In this document: piece after piece, positions 5,935 to 13,030 of the stretch
Layout: each line of letters begins with the position of its first letter
How positions within the stretch are numbered: the stretch's first letter is position 1
Assembly (NCBI GenBank): GCA_015661855.1
Contig: DQVH01000018.1
Location: 1-13,412 of the forward strand
Source: Desulfurococcales archaeon
GTDB taxonomy: Archaea; Thermoproteota; Thermoprotei_A; CAZTBM01; SZUA-1508
Direction: 5' to 3'
Length of the DNA stretch: 13,412 nucleotides
Notes under the pieces: model-generated
Told to the model about the DNA's origin: nothing
The model's input: only the letters and a program-made list of their open reading frames with translations
Database searches by the model: none
Made by a program: the position numbers and the translations under genes

Positions 5935-7599
5935 ATGAGTATAGAGTTAAAGAGGGAGTTTATTGAGAGACTTAGAGAAGAACTACCATACGCTAAGGTA
6001 ATAGTATTAAACTATGAGGATGTATTAGTTGAGATTCCACCTACTAAGCTAAGAGAGACTGTAGAGATTGTTCAGAACAGGTTTAAGTGTCTCCTGAGAA
6101 CATGTGCTGCATCAGATGAGAGAGAGATGAATAAGTCTTTCGCAATGTACTATATCTTCGGTAATGACAGTTTAGGATTAAACATTATAGTTAAAACCAT
6201 GGCTGACTCTGAAAACCCAGTACTCCCATCAATATCTGATATCTCTTTTGCAGCAGACTGGTGTGAACTGGAAGCATACGATTTAATGGGTATTAGGTTT
6301 TCTGGGAGGAAACTCTACAGATTCATACTCCCCCCATCATGGCCTGAAGGACTATACCCTCTTAGAAAGGATGTAAAGTACCCGTTAAGAGTTAAAGCCT
6401 CAGTAACTGGTGAAAGAATAGGTCTTACTAGAGAAGCTGAAGCACAAATACTAGTACCTTTAGGACCATACCATCCAGCTCTCCACGAGCCAGAATACTT
6501 TGAACTACTAGTTGAGGGGGAGCGTGTTGTAGGTTTAGTTTATCGTGGATTCCATGTACATAGGGGTATTGAGAAGATTGCTGAAGTGAAGCTAACATAC
6601 GATCAAATACCATTCCTTGCAGAACGTATATGTGGTATATGTGGCTTTACACACTCAACAGCGTACTGTCAAGCAGTTGAGAAAGCTGCAAAAATAGATA
6701 CACCTGAGAGAGCTCAATACATTAGGTCTATTCTTCTAGAGATAGAGCGTATACATAGCCATCTACTATGGATTGGTGTAGTATGCCATATACTAGGTTA
6801 TGATGCTGGATTTATGCATTTATGGAGGATTAGAGAGAGGGTAATGGTGTTAGCTGAAAAGCTAACTGGTAGTAGGAAAATGTACTCTATAAACAAGATT
6901 GGTGGTATTAGAAGGGATATAGATAGGGATAGGGTTAAGGAGGTTCAGGAAACGCTAAGTAAGTTGAAAAAGGAGTTTATGAGCATCATAGATGTTATCA
7001 CATCAGTTCCTGAAATAGTTAAGAGACTTAAGGGTACAGGTATACTACCGCGAAGTGAAGCATTAAAGTACGCTGTTGTAGGACCTGTAGCTAGAGGTTC
7101 AGGTTTAAAGAGAGATGTTAGAAAAGACTACCCCTACGCTGCATATAGGGAGGTATCATTTGATATACCAGTTTATACTGAGGGAGATAATCTAGCAAGA
7201 TTCCTAGTTAGAGTTGAGGAGGTTAAACAATCAATAGCTATAATTGAGCAGCTCCTCGATAAACTACCTGGAGGCCCTATATGTATTAGCAGGGTTTCTG
7301 TACCGGAGGGTATTATTGCAGTTTCAGCTACAGAGGCACCTAGAGGAGAAAATGTACACTTTATTATAACTGGTAGGGGGAGGCCTTATAGGTGGCGTGT
7401 AAGAGCACCTACATACCAGAATATTCCAGCTCTAAATGTTATGCTTAAAGATACGCCTCTAGCTGATGCACCAATAACTATAGCTAGTATTGATCCATGC
7501 TTCTCATGTACAGATAGAATTATAGTTGTTGATGTGAAAACCGGTAGGAGGAGAGTTTTAGTAAGTAGTGTAGCTGGTGGGGTATTATCTCATGGTTAA
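5935..7599 (+). CDS. NuoC-NuoD (MbhK-MbhL) fusion: [NiFe]-hydrogenase large subunit, group 4
   Basis: A 554-residue catalytic subunit. Residues 1 to about 165 are a NuoC/30-kDa domain with ADWCELEAYDLMGIRFSGR (E113-A-Y-D) and WPEGLYPLRKD. Residues from about 172 are the NuoD/large-subunit domain. It has both metal-binding motifs: ERICGICGFTHS with Cys233 and Cys236, and DPCFSCTDR with Cys522 and Cys525. All four [NiFe] ligands are therefore present and H2 chemistry is expected. After Arg528 a 26-residue tail remains, resembling the C-terminal extension of E. coli HycE, which HycI removes after an Arg at this place. The NuoC-NuoD fusion also resembles HycE; Pyrococcus Mbh has separate MbhK and MbhL. 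The start is ATG at 5935, five bases after GGGGTGA; an in-frame GTG at 5911 overlaps the previous gene. Confidence 0.95.
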   Translation: MSIELKREFIERLREELPYAKVIVLNYEDVLVEIPPTKLRETVEIVQNRFKCLLRTCAASDEREMNKSFAMYYIFGNDSLGLNIIVKTMADSENPVLPSISDISFAADWCELEAYDLMGIRFSGRKLYRFILPPSWPEGLYPLRKDVKYPLRVKASVTGERIGLTREAEAQILVPLGPYHPALHEPEYFELLVEGERVVGLVYRGFHVHRGIEKIAEVKLTYDQIPFLAERICGICGFTHSTAYCQAVEKAAKIDTPERAQYIRSILLEIERIHSHLLWIGVVCHILGYDAGFMHLWRIRERVMVLAEKLTGSRKMYSINKIGGIRRDIDRDRVKEVQETLSKLKKEFMSIIDVITSVPEIVKRLKGTGILPRSEALKYAVVGPVARGSGLKRDVRKDYPYAAYREVSFDIPVYTEGDNLARFLVRVEEVKQSIAIIEQLLDKLPGGPICISRVSVPEGIIAVSATEAPRGENVHFIITGRGRPYRWRVRAPTYQNIPALNVMLKDTPLADAPITIASIDPCFSCTDRIIVVDVKTGRRRVLVSSVAGGVLSHG

Positions 7600-8515
7600 T
7601 CCGTTAAAGGTTTTTAAGATTATACGTATAGCTTTAAAGACTGGAACTGTAACATGTAGATACCCCTATACGAAACCACTAGTTACAAGTGAGTTTCGTG
7701 GAAGAATATTAATAGACCCTAATAAGTGTCGTGGTTGTGGCTTATGTTCACGTGTATGCCCTACTAAAGCATTAACCTTCACTATAGAGAGGGGTGGTAG
7801 AAGGGTATTAAGTTATTTTGCTGGCCAATGTATCTTCTGTGGTTTATGTATTGAGGCTTGTAGGTTTAATGCTATCTCTTTTACACAGGATTTCGAGTTA
7901 GCAACTAACAGTCTTGACGATTTACAGCAGATAATAGTTCATGAACCCCCTAAACCCCAAGTTAAAGTTGAACCCTCTAGGAGTGTAGAGAGTGAGGTAG
8001 CCCCCTTAAATCCTCTACCTAAACACCTGGGTAGAAGTATATGGGTTTTCCACTTGAATACTGGTAGTTGTAATGCATGTGATATAGAGGTACTTGATGT
8101 TCTAACATCATACCATGATGTTGAGAGATTCGGTATAAAACTAGTAGCATCACCTAGACATGCGGATGTAGCTCTCTTAACAGGCCCAGTAACCTATGAG
8201 TCACTACCTAAAGTTGTAAACGCTATATCAGCAATGCCGAGACCTAGAGCTATACTAGCTTTAGGTACGTGTGCTATAGGAGGTAATGTATGGTATGATA
8301 GCTATACTGTACTTGGTGGTGTACAAAACCTACTTAAACTACTAGCTGAACTTAACATACCAGTTGATAGAGTACTCTACGTTCCAGGATGTCCTGTTAG
8401 ACCTGAATCAATAATACATGGTATAGGTTTACTAATAGGACTTATAGAGAAGAAGGTGAAAAAGAGGGTATTTGTGAAAACCCCGCAAATACCGTTACCA
8501 AGAAAACCTAAGTAA
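7592..8515 (+). CDS. NuoI-NuoB (MbhN-MbhJ) fusion: ferredoxin domain plus hydrogenase small subunit
   Basis: A 307-residue cytoplasmic electron-transfer subunit joining two proteins that are normally separate. Residues about 1-105 are a NuoI-like 2x[4Fe-4S] domain with Cys46-x2-Cys49-x2-Cys52-x3-Cys56-Pro and Cys80-x2-Cys83-x2-Cys86-x3-Cys90. A proline- and charge-rich linker spans about residues 112-146. Residues about 150-290 are NuoB/MbhJ-like: GSCNACDIE (Cys160, Cys163), LLTGPVT, GTCAIGG (Cys227) and VPGCPVRPE (Cys267), the ligands of the proximal [4Fe-4S] cluster. One chain thus holds the whole wire from ferredoxin to the [NiFe] site. I prefer ATG at 7592, about eight bases after GGTGGGG, over GTG at 7577. 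It overlaps the large-subunit gene by 8 nt and is the last gene of the operon. Confidence 0.94.
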   Translation: MVNPLKVFKIIRIALKTGTVTCRYPYTKPLVTSEFRGRILIDPNKCRGCGLCSRVCPTKALTFTIERGGRRVLSYFAGQCIFCGLCIEACRFNAISFTQDFELATNSLDDLQQIIVHEPPKPQVKVEPSRSVESEVAPLNPLPKHLGRSIWVFHLNTGSCNACDIEVLDVLTSYHDVERFGIKLVASPRHADVALLTGPVTYESLPKVVNAISAMPRPRAILALGTCAIGGNVWYDSYTVLGGVQNLLKLLAELNIPVDRVLYVPGCPVRPESIIHGIGLLIGLIEKKVKKRVFVKTPQIPLPRKPK

Positions 8516-8565
8516 CGAAAGGATATGAGTGTTTCCTAAGAGGATGAGAGGTTGAAAGAGAGTGC

Positions 8566-8626
8566 TCAGGGGGCTCCTAAGTCGTCATCCCCTTCTTGGA
8601 GTCGAGCCCGCCACACTCTTCATCGC
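8566..8626 (-). ncRNA. GC-rich RNA candidate with C/D-box-like motifs
   Basis: The space after the hydrogenase operon has a GC-rich island (about 8536-8635) in an otherwise AT-rich window. Such islands often mark structured RNAs in hyperthermophiles. On the minus strand GCGATGA (8626-8620, box C with one mismatch), ATGACGA (8588-8582, C' with one mismatch) and CTGA (8569-8566, box D) lie in order. Exactly 12 nt separate C' and D, the usual archaeal spacing; D' is not clear. The D guide CTTAGGAGCCCC has no target I recognise. The plus strand can also fold (GGATGA with TCATCC; GGGCTC with GAGCCC), so the strand and class are open. Confidence 0.4.
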
Positions 8627-8671
8627 AGAAGAAACCTCCATAACCACTCTTATAGTGTTCAAGTATCCTAT

Positions 8672-8917
8672 TTATAGCTTCTTTTGTGTTAACTTTCTCC
8701 TCTCCTCAAGTAGTTTCTTAAACTCATTTAACGTCTCCTTTAGTGCTGGTTTCAGTTTATCCTCAGGTATCTTTTCAAGTAGTAGTTTTACAAACTTTAT
8801 TGTACATGTTTTACTATGGAATGTGAGATCCCTACCAGCAATATGTAGTGTTACCCCCTGACCGTATGGATACTTTCTACCACAAACAATACACTCTAAC
8901 TTAATTACTCTACCCAT
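8672..8917 (-). CDS. Small zinc-finger (L24e/TRASH-like) protein of unknown function
   Basis: An 81-residue protein. The N-terminal half looks like a treble-clef zinc site of the L24e/TRASH kind: Cys9-x2-Cys12-Gly, a Gly-rich turn (YPYGQGV), a beta strand, then FHSKTC with His34 and Cys38. The usual third ligand Cys is replaced by His, so the site would be C2HC. Residues about 45-81 are highly charged (Lys and Glu rich) and should form a helix or coiled coil. The ATG at 8917 has GGTGGT a few bases upstream. The gene faces the hydrogenase operon end to end and diverges from the helicase gene. Role unknown; nucleic-acid or metal binding is only a guess. Confidence 0.75.
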   Translation of the reverse strand: MGRVIKLECIVCGRKYPYGQGVTLHIAGRDLTFHSKTCTIKFVKLLLEKIPEDKLKPALKETLNEFKKLLEERRKLTQKKL

Positions 8918-8953
8918 ACCCTACCACCTAGAGCTAACTCTAAACATAAACTC

Positions 8954-8960
8954 ATATAAC
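8954..8960 (-). promoter_or_regulatory. Possible TATA box of the small zinc-finger gene
   Basis: On the minus strand TTATATG would place transcription start near 8932, leaving about 15 nt that include the GGTGGT ribosome binding site before the ATG at 8917. Confidence 0.3.
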
Positions 8961-9013
8961 TGTATTGAAGTAACACCCGCAACTAAATAGCTTTCCACAC
9001 ACTAAAAGAGTAC

Positions 9014-9022
9014 TTTTAAATA
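9014..9022 (+). promoter_or_regulatory. TATA box of the helicase gene
   Basis: TTTTAAATA preceded by purine-rich AAAAGAG. Expected transcription start is near 9044, giving a leader of about 105 nt before the ATG at 9151, long for a crenarchaeal first gene. Confidence 0.55.
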
Positions 9023-9053
9023 TTACCCCATCTATACCTGGTAGAGTAAGTAT

Positions 9054-9120
9054 GGTTCATGGATAAACTAGATACTGGTGGTAATGGAGGGTGACTAGGT
9101 GGCTAGTGTAACTGTGAACC
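9054..9120 (+). other. Potential structured RNA leader of the helicase mRNA
   Basis: GGTTCATGG (9054-9062) can pair with CTGTGAACC (9112-9120) over nine base pairs including two G-U pairs. Inside, ACTAG (9067-9071) can pair with CTAGT (9103-9107) across a small internal loop. A strong SD (GGAGGGTGA, 9086-9094) lies in the apical loop. Found by eye; no folding energy was computed. Confidence 0.35.
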
Positions 9121-9143
9121 TCAATGATGTTAGTGGGGGATGA
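9099..9143 (+). CDS. Possible 14-codon leader peptide ahead of the helicase gene
   Basis: A mini-ORF starting GTG at 9099, four bases after the strong SD GGAGGGTGA, encodes MASVTVNLNDVSGG. It ends in TGA at 9141-9143, inside the GGGGGATGA that would serve as the helicase ribosome binding site. The arrangement would let translation of the mini-ORF affect helicase initiation. It may equally be chance; no conservation evidence is available. Confidence 0.3.
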   Translation: MASVTVNLNDVSGG

Positions 9144-9150
9144 GTAGAGT

Positions 9151-11982
9151 ATGGTATTTGAGATGTTAAGTAGTAGGTTAAGGGAGTTAATAAGGGAGAG
9201 GGGTTGGAGTAAACCAACTATAGCTCAGGAGAAAGCATTACCTGAAATACTTAGTGGTAAAAACGTTCTATTAATATCACCTACAGGTTTAGGTAAAACC
9301 GAGGCTGCTATCCTACCAATACTAGATATGATGCTTAGAGAGAATGCTAAACCTGTTGCAGTACTCTACATAACACCTTTAAGGGCTTTAATAAACGATA
9401 TAGTTAGAAGGCTTGAATGGTGGGCTAGTAGACTAGGTTTTATAGTTGCTAGAAAGCATGGTGAAGTATCTACTAGTGAGAAAGCTAGAAGATTAAGAAA
9501 TATCCCACACATTATGGTTATTACACCTGAAAGTCTCGAAATAGATTTAGACTGGGCTTCAAAGTTTAGAGAGAACTATCGTAACGTTAAGTGGGTTATT
9601 GTTGATGAAGTTCATGAACTAATACAGTCTAAGAGGGGTATTCAGTTAGCAGTACTACTTGAAAGACTTAGAGAGCTTACTGGTAGAGACTTTCAGAGAA
9701 TAGGCTTGTCAGCAACTATAGGTGACCCTGAGGAAGCAGCAAAACTACTCTTCGGCTCATCGGAGAGACCAAAATGTATAGTTAAGGCGATAGCTGATAA
9801 GGATGTAAAGATAGCAATTCACAGTATACCAGAGGATGGTAGAGATTTATGGATTGAAGCAGCTAAGAAGATATGTGAGGTAATAGAGCCACCATCGCTA
9901 ATATTTGTTAACTCAAGATTTACAGCTGAAGCACTACATGAAGCATTAGAGAAACTAGCACTAACAAAAATATACGTTCACCACTCATCGGTATCAAGGC
10001 ATATAAAGAGTAGTGTAGAGGAGCTCCTTAGGAAGGGTAAGTTAACAGCTGTAGTTTGTACGAAAACTCTAGAATTAGGTATAGATATTGGTGATGTGAA
10101 TAAGGTTATACAGTTTAAGTCGCCTGGAGCAGCAATAACACTAATACAACGTATAGGTAGGAGCGGTCATAGAGTAAATGCTCAATCTCAGGGATGTATT
10201 ATTAGTGTAGGACCTGTTGACGCCTGGGAATCACTAACACTAGCTATTAAGGCACGTAGGGGGATACTGGAGAGGATAAGAGTTCTCATGGAGCCACTTG
10301 ACGTACTAGCTAGAGAAATTATTGGTATGTGTTTACAGTATGGACTACTAGATGAAAAGTTTATATACAATGTTATTAAGCGGAGCTACCCATACCATAA
10401 ACTATCCTATAGTAAGTTTCAGCTTGTAGTACAGTATCTTTTAGAAAATGGTATACTTACGAAAAGTAATGGTAAACTTAGAGTTGGAAGTGGATTTTAT
10501 AGGATATGGCGTTTCAACTTAGACCATAATGGAAGGAAGTGGTGGACTAGGAGTTTTACTGAATTCTTCTCAACAATTAGTGAGAGAGACTCATTTACAG
10601 TAAAGTATAAGGATAAAATTATTGGGGATGTAGATTCAACATTCGTTTTTAGATACCTACGTGTAGGTGATGTAATAAGGCTTTCCGGTAAAAACTGGAA
10701 GGTTATAGGTATTGATGAGAATAGTATGAAAATTGAGGTAACTCCAGCTAGTGAAGAGGGAGAGATACCGATATGGCGTGGTGAAGGCTCAAAGAGGGAT
10801 ATGGAAACAGCAATACTAATGGTTGATGTACTAGAGAATTTAGAGTGGTATCTAGATAAAGGTTTGAACGGTATAGAAGTTGATACTACAACTAAAAAAC
10901 TCCTCTACGAACTTGTTAAAACATATAGGGAAAACGGTATACCATTACCTTCAAAGGATAAACTCATAGTTGAAAGGCATGGTGATGAAACATACTTTAT
11001 AGCCCCTCTAGGCCAGTATGTTTCTGAAACACTAGCACACATCATAATGTATCTCATATCAACTCGTGAAACACTAAATGTTACTGTTAAGACGTCACAC
11101 TTAGGGTTTATGGTTAAAGTCAGGAATGTTGACCCACTAAAAATCCTATTAAACATTAACGTTAATGAGATTACAAAAATACTCTATGAGTCTGTAAAGA
11201 GATCACCATTTCTACAGGAGACATTAAAGAATATCAAGTTAAGTTTTGGTAGAATAGGTAAAGTTGATCCTGAAGAGGATACACTTATCGTTAGTGAAGC
11301 TATTAAGCAGGTTAAACAATTATACCTAGACTTCGATGAGACAGTCAAGTATATTGAGAAGATTAAGAGTGGTGAGATAGAGGTAATTGAGGTTTCACCA
11401 CCCAAATTATCACCTATAGCTGAGTATATTAGTAGACTACCACCGGAAAGACCTTGGGTTAATGATGCAACCATACTAATAGTTAAAACACTTGAAAATG
11501 TAGCACTAACTGTTGACGAGTTATCGGAGATACTAGAGTTACCGAAGAAGACTATAGAGAATAAGCTTAAGGAGCTTAGAAAACCCGGACATGCAGATAG
11601 AGTTTTCCAGTTTATAGATGTTGATTTTGATGAATGGCGTTGGGCACTAGTTAGAGATGCTAAGAACATATTTAAGTCTGAAGAGTATAGTTACTGCTTT
11701 ACACCTATAGATATGAATGAATCGTTCCTACTACAAATTAAGCCTTTAGGGAGTAAAACATTCTACCCATTATACTTTACACCAAGGGAGATACTAAATT
11801 CGATAGAGGAGTTTAAGAGGAGAATACCATTTAAAGAAGCTCAAGAAGTAAAGGTGGTAGCACTATCTGATGAGCTTTTAAAATCGCTAGCACCAAAATA
11901 CTACTATGTACCAGCTGAAATCATACCATATATAGCATTGAATGGTGTAGTACACTTGCAGAGGTTAAAACAGACAACATAG
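9151..11982 (+). CDS. lhr: Lhr-family superfamily 2 ATP-dependent helicase
   Basis: A 943-residue SF2 helicase of the Lhr (large helicase-related) group, cytoplasmic, acting on nucleic acids in repair or RNA metabolism. RecA domain 1 has motif I SPTGLGKT (43-50), Ia PLRALIND, II VDEVH (D152-E-V-H155) and III SAT (187-189). RecA domain 2 has IV SLIFVNSR, V CTKTLELGIDIGD and VI QRIGRSGHR (333-341). PESLE and the early ARKHGEVS stretch are typical of Lhr proteins. The region after about 370 should hold the winged helix and Lhr-specific barrel. Near the C-terminus residues about 786-813 (LTVDELSEILELPKKTIENKLKELRK) look like a helix-turn-helix. The archaeal subtype (aLhr1 or aLhr2) is not assigned. 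It ends 11 nt from the convergent membrane-protein gene. Confidence 0.93.
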   Translation: MVFEMLSSRLRELIRERGWSKPTIAQEKALPEILSGKNVLLISPTGLGKTEAAILPILDMMLRENAKPVAVLYITPLRALINDIVRRLEWWASRLGFIVARKHGEVSTSEKARRLRNIPHIMVITPESLEIDLDWASKFRENYRNVKWVIVDEVHELIQSKRGIQLAVLLERLRELTGRDFQRIGLSATIGDPEEAAKLLFGSSERPKCIVKAIADKDVKIAIHSIPEDGRDLWIEAAKKICEVIEPPSLIFVNSRFTAEALHEALEKLALTKIYVHHSSVSRHIKSSVEELLRKGKLTAVVCTKTLELGIDIGDVNKVIQFKSPGAAITLIQRIGRSGHRVNAQSQGCIISVGPVDAWESLTLAIKARRGILERIRVLMEPLDVLAREIIGMCLQYGLLDEKFIYNVIKRSYPYHKLSYSKFQLVVQYLLENGILTKSNGKLRVGSGFYRIWRFNLDHNGRKWWTRSFTEFFSTISERDSFTVKYKDKIIGDVDSTFVFRYLRVGDVIRLSGKNWKVIGIDENSMKIEVTPASEEGEIPIWRGEGSKRDMETAILMVDVLENLEWYLDKGLNGIEVDTTTKKLLYELVKTYRENGIPLPSKDKLIVERHGDETYFIAPLGQYVSETLAHIIMYLISTRETLNVTVKTSHLGFMVKVRNVDPLKILLNINVNEITKILYESVKRSPFLQETLKNIKLSFGRIGKVDPEEDTLIVSEAIKQVKQLYLDFDETVKYIEKIKSGEIEVIEVSPPKLSPIAEYISRLPPERPWVNDATILIVKTLENVALTVDELSEILELPKKTIENKLKELRKPGHADRVFQFIDVDFDEWRWALVRDAKNIFKSEEYSYCFTPIDMNESFLLQIKPLGSKTFYPLYFTPREILNSIEEFKRRIPFKEAQEVKVVALSDELLKSLAPKYYYVPAEIIPYIALNGVVHLQRLKQTT

Positions 11983-11993
11983 AATCCTATACT

Positions 11994-12734
11994 CTATCCA
12001 CCTTTACTTACTAGTTTAACTTTCGATTTTAGATACTCATATAGTGCTCTAGCTTTCCTAGAGTATAGTCTTAATTTAGTTGATGTAGTAGCCCCCATAA
12101 ACCCACCAGTTTCTATCTCCAACTCTACAAAGCGTCTATCCTCATTTACTGTAATATTCTTAACCTTTATTGGGAATTTTAAGGTAATACCTTTACCACC
12201 AATAATACCCTTCTCTGTTACTACGTACTCGTTTAGCACCATTAATGCTGTTTGGGTTTTACCTCTAACCATCATTATTAGCCTATTAACATAGGATACA
12301 CCAAATAGTAGCTCGTATAACCCTACATACGCTAGAAATCTTAAAAGACTATACTCTGGTGTTACATCCCTAATTAATGGTAGTAGGTATAAGAATATAA
12401 TCCAGATTACAATTAGTGTAAGGAACATGTATAGTAGGGGGCTAGCTTGAGCCTTTAAATCCTCCATGAGATACCTATCCTTCATTATTAACTGTTGAAC
12501 CTCCTTAGAACTTACAGTAAACACCCTCTTACCACTAAGAATAGCCTCTCTATCACCTACTCTCCCAGTATACATTCTCCTACCAATGATAACCGATATA
12601 CTCATAAATATTACAAAGTATAGTATGAAGAATAGCCATGCTAAATCCGGGATATAAGTCATTATGAAGGCGAAGAATGGGATCATTATTTGGGATAAAC
12701 CATACCTAAGTATTTTCTGTTTAACTGTTGACAT
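11994..12734 (-). CDS. DUF2208-like archaeal membrane protein
   Basis: A 246-residue membrane protein of unknown function. It has four predicted TM helices in two pairs (about residues 13-55 and 97-148) separated by a charged loop of about 40 residues. A beta-rich, charged cytoplasmic-type domain of about 90 residues follows (NEYVVTEKGIIGG..., FVELEIETGG..., a basic C-terminus). It resembles the crenarchaeal DUF2208 family, but that match is from memory. I place the start at ATG 12734 because GGAGGAG (12750-12744) lies nine bases upstream and a TATATATA element near 12780-12790 predicts transcription start near 12758. The longer frame from ATG 12791 would begin upstream of that start. It converges on the helicase gene. 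Confidence 0.78.
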   Translation of the reverse strand: MSTVKQKILRYGLSQIMIPFFAFIMTYIPDLAWLFFILYFVIFMSISVIIGRRMYTGRVGDREAILSGKRVFTVSSKEVQQLIMKDRYLMEDLKAQASPLLYMFLTLIVIWIIFLYLLPLIRDVTPEYSLLRFLAYVGLYELLFGVSYVNRLIMMVRGKTQTALMVLNEYVVTEKGIIGGKGITLKFPIKVKNITVNEDRRFVELEIETGGFMGATTSTKLRLYSRKARALYEYLKSKVKLVSKGG

Positions 12735-12779
12735 AGACTTATACTCCTCCAACTTTACGTTTATCATAAGTGAAGTAAC

Positions 12780-12790
12780 TATATATATCA
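12780..12790 (-). promoter_or_regulatory. TATA box of the DUF2208-like gene
   Basis: TGATATATATA on the minus strand, about 26 nt before the inferred transcription start near 12758 and 50 nt before the chosen ATG. It lies inside the longer alternative reading frame, which argues against that frame. Confidence 0.55.
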
Positions 12791-12827
12791 TTTTCCCTAA
12801 CTTGGAATAGAATTAACTCGCAGTATA

Positions 12828-12837
12828 GAATATATTC
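12828..12837 (+). promoter_or_regulatory. Possible TATA box for the RNA elements and downstream gene
   Basis: GAATATATTC, a perfect 10-bp palindrome, is the clearest AT-rich element upstream of the GC-rich block that starts near 12877. A transcript from about 12858 would cover both RNA elements and could continue into the gene at 13031. Confidence 0.4.
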
Positions 12838-12876
12838 CACAAACCTAATACTATTAGATGTCAGAGTATGTGAATA

Positions 12877-12936
12877 CCGATGAGGAGAGAACCCGGGTTG
12901 GCTGGAGTTAGATGACATAGTGTGGAAGGGCCGAGG
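12877..12936 (+). ncRNA. Weak C/D-box-like RNA candidate
   Basis: A GC-rich stretch just before the better sRNA. CCGATGA (12877-12883) and TAGATGA (12909-12915) resemble boxes C and C' with mismatches, CTGG (12902-12905) resembles D', and CCGA (12931-12934) resembles D. Spacings of 18 and 15 nt are longer than the canonical 12, so this is a weaker call. AACCCGGGTT at 12890-12899 is a perfect palindrome that may instead mark another fold. Confidence 0.3.
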
Positions 12937-12946
12937 GTTAGAATAG

Positions 12947-13005
12947 GGGATGATGAACGCTAGGCCGAGAGAGTGATTGGTGAACGTGTTATCCCCGACT
13001 GACTA
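12947..13005 (+). ncRNA. C/D-box sRNA, predicted 23S rRNA methylation guide
   Basis: A perfect box C, ATGATGA (12950-12956), and a perfect box D, CTGA (12999-13002), span 53 nt, the normal size for a crenarchaeal C/D sRNA, within a GC-rich island. TAG before box C and CTA after box D can close a short stem. The C'-like GTGAACG (12980-12986) leaves exactly 12 nt, TGTTATCCCCGA, before box D. Its complement UCGGGGAUAACA matches, except at its first base, E. coli 23S rRNA as I recall it around 2442-2453 (CCGGGGAUAACAGG). By the N+5 rule the modified base would be equivalent to G2446. The D' box is degenerate (GAGA or CCGA). It would act with L7Ae, Nop5 and fibrillarin. Confidence 0.7.
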
Positions 13006-13030
13006 GAGGTTATAGAGGGTAATAGTGGTT

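Noticed and set aside
8556..8622. tRNA-like reading of the GC-rich island (GGAGTCGAGCCC resembling a T-arm, AAGAGAGTG pairing with CACACTCTT)
   Set aside because: There is no proper GTTCRANTC T-loop, no acceptable D-arm and anticodon arm, and the implied stems cross each other.
8562..8861. Plus-strand open frame of 99 codons rich in Ser and Phe
   Set aside because: It lies antisense to the zinc-finger gene and across the GC-rich RNA candidate. It has low-complexity composition and no ribosome binding site of note.
11184..11669. Long minus-strand open frame inside the helicase gene
   Set aside because: Serine-rich shadow of a clearly conserved helicase reading frame; no independent start signal.
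12735..12791. N-terminal extension of the DUF2208-like protein from ATG 12791
   Set aside because: A TATA box lies at its very beginning and the predicted transcript starts inside it. The SD and ATG at 12734 fit better.
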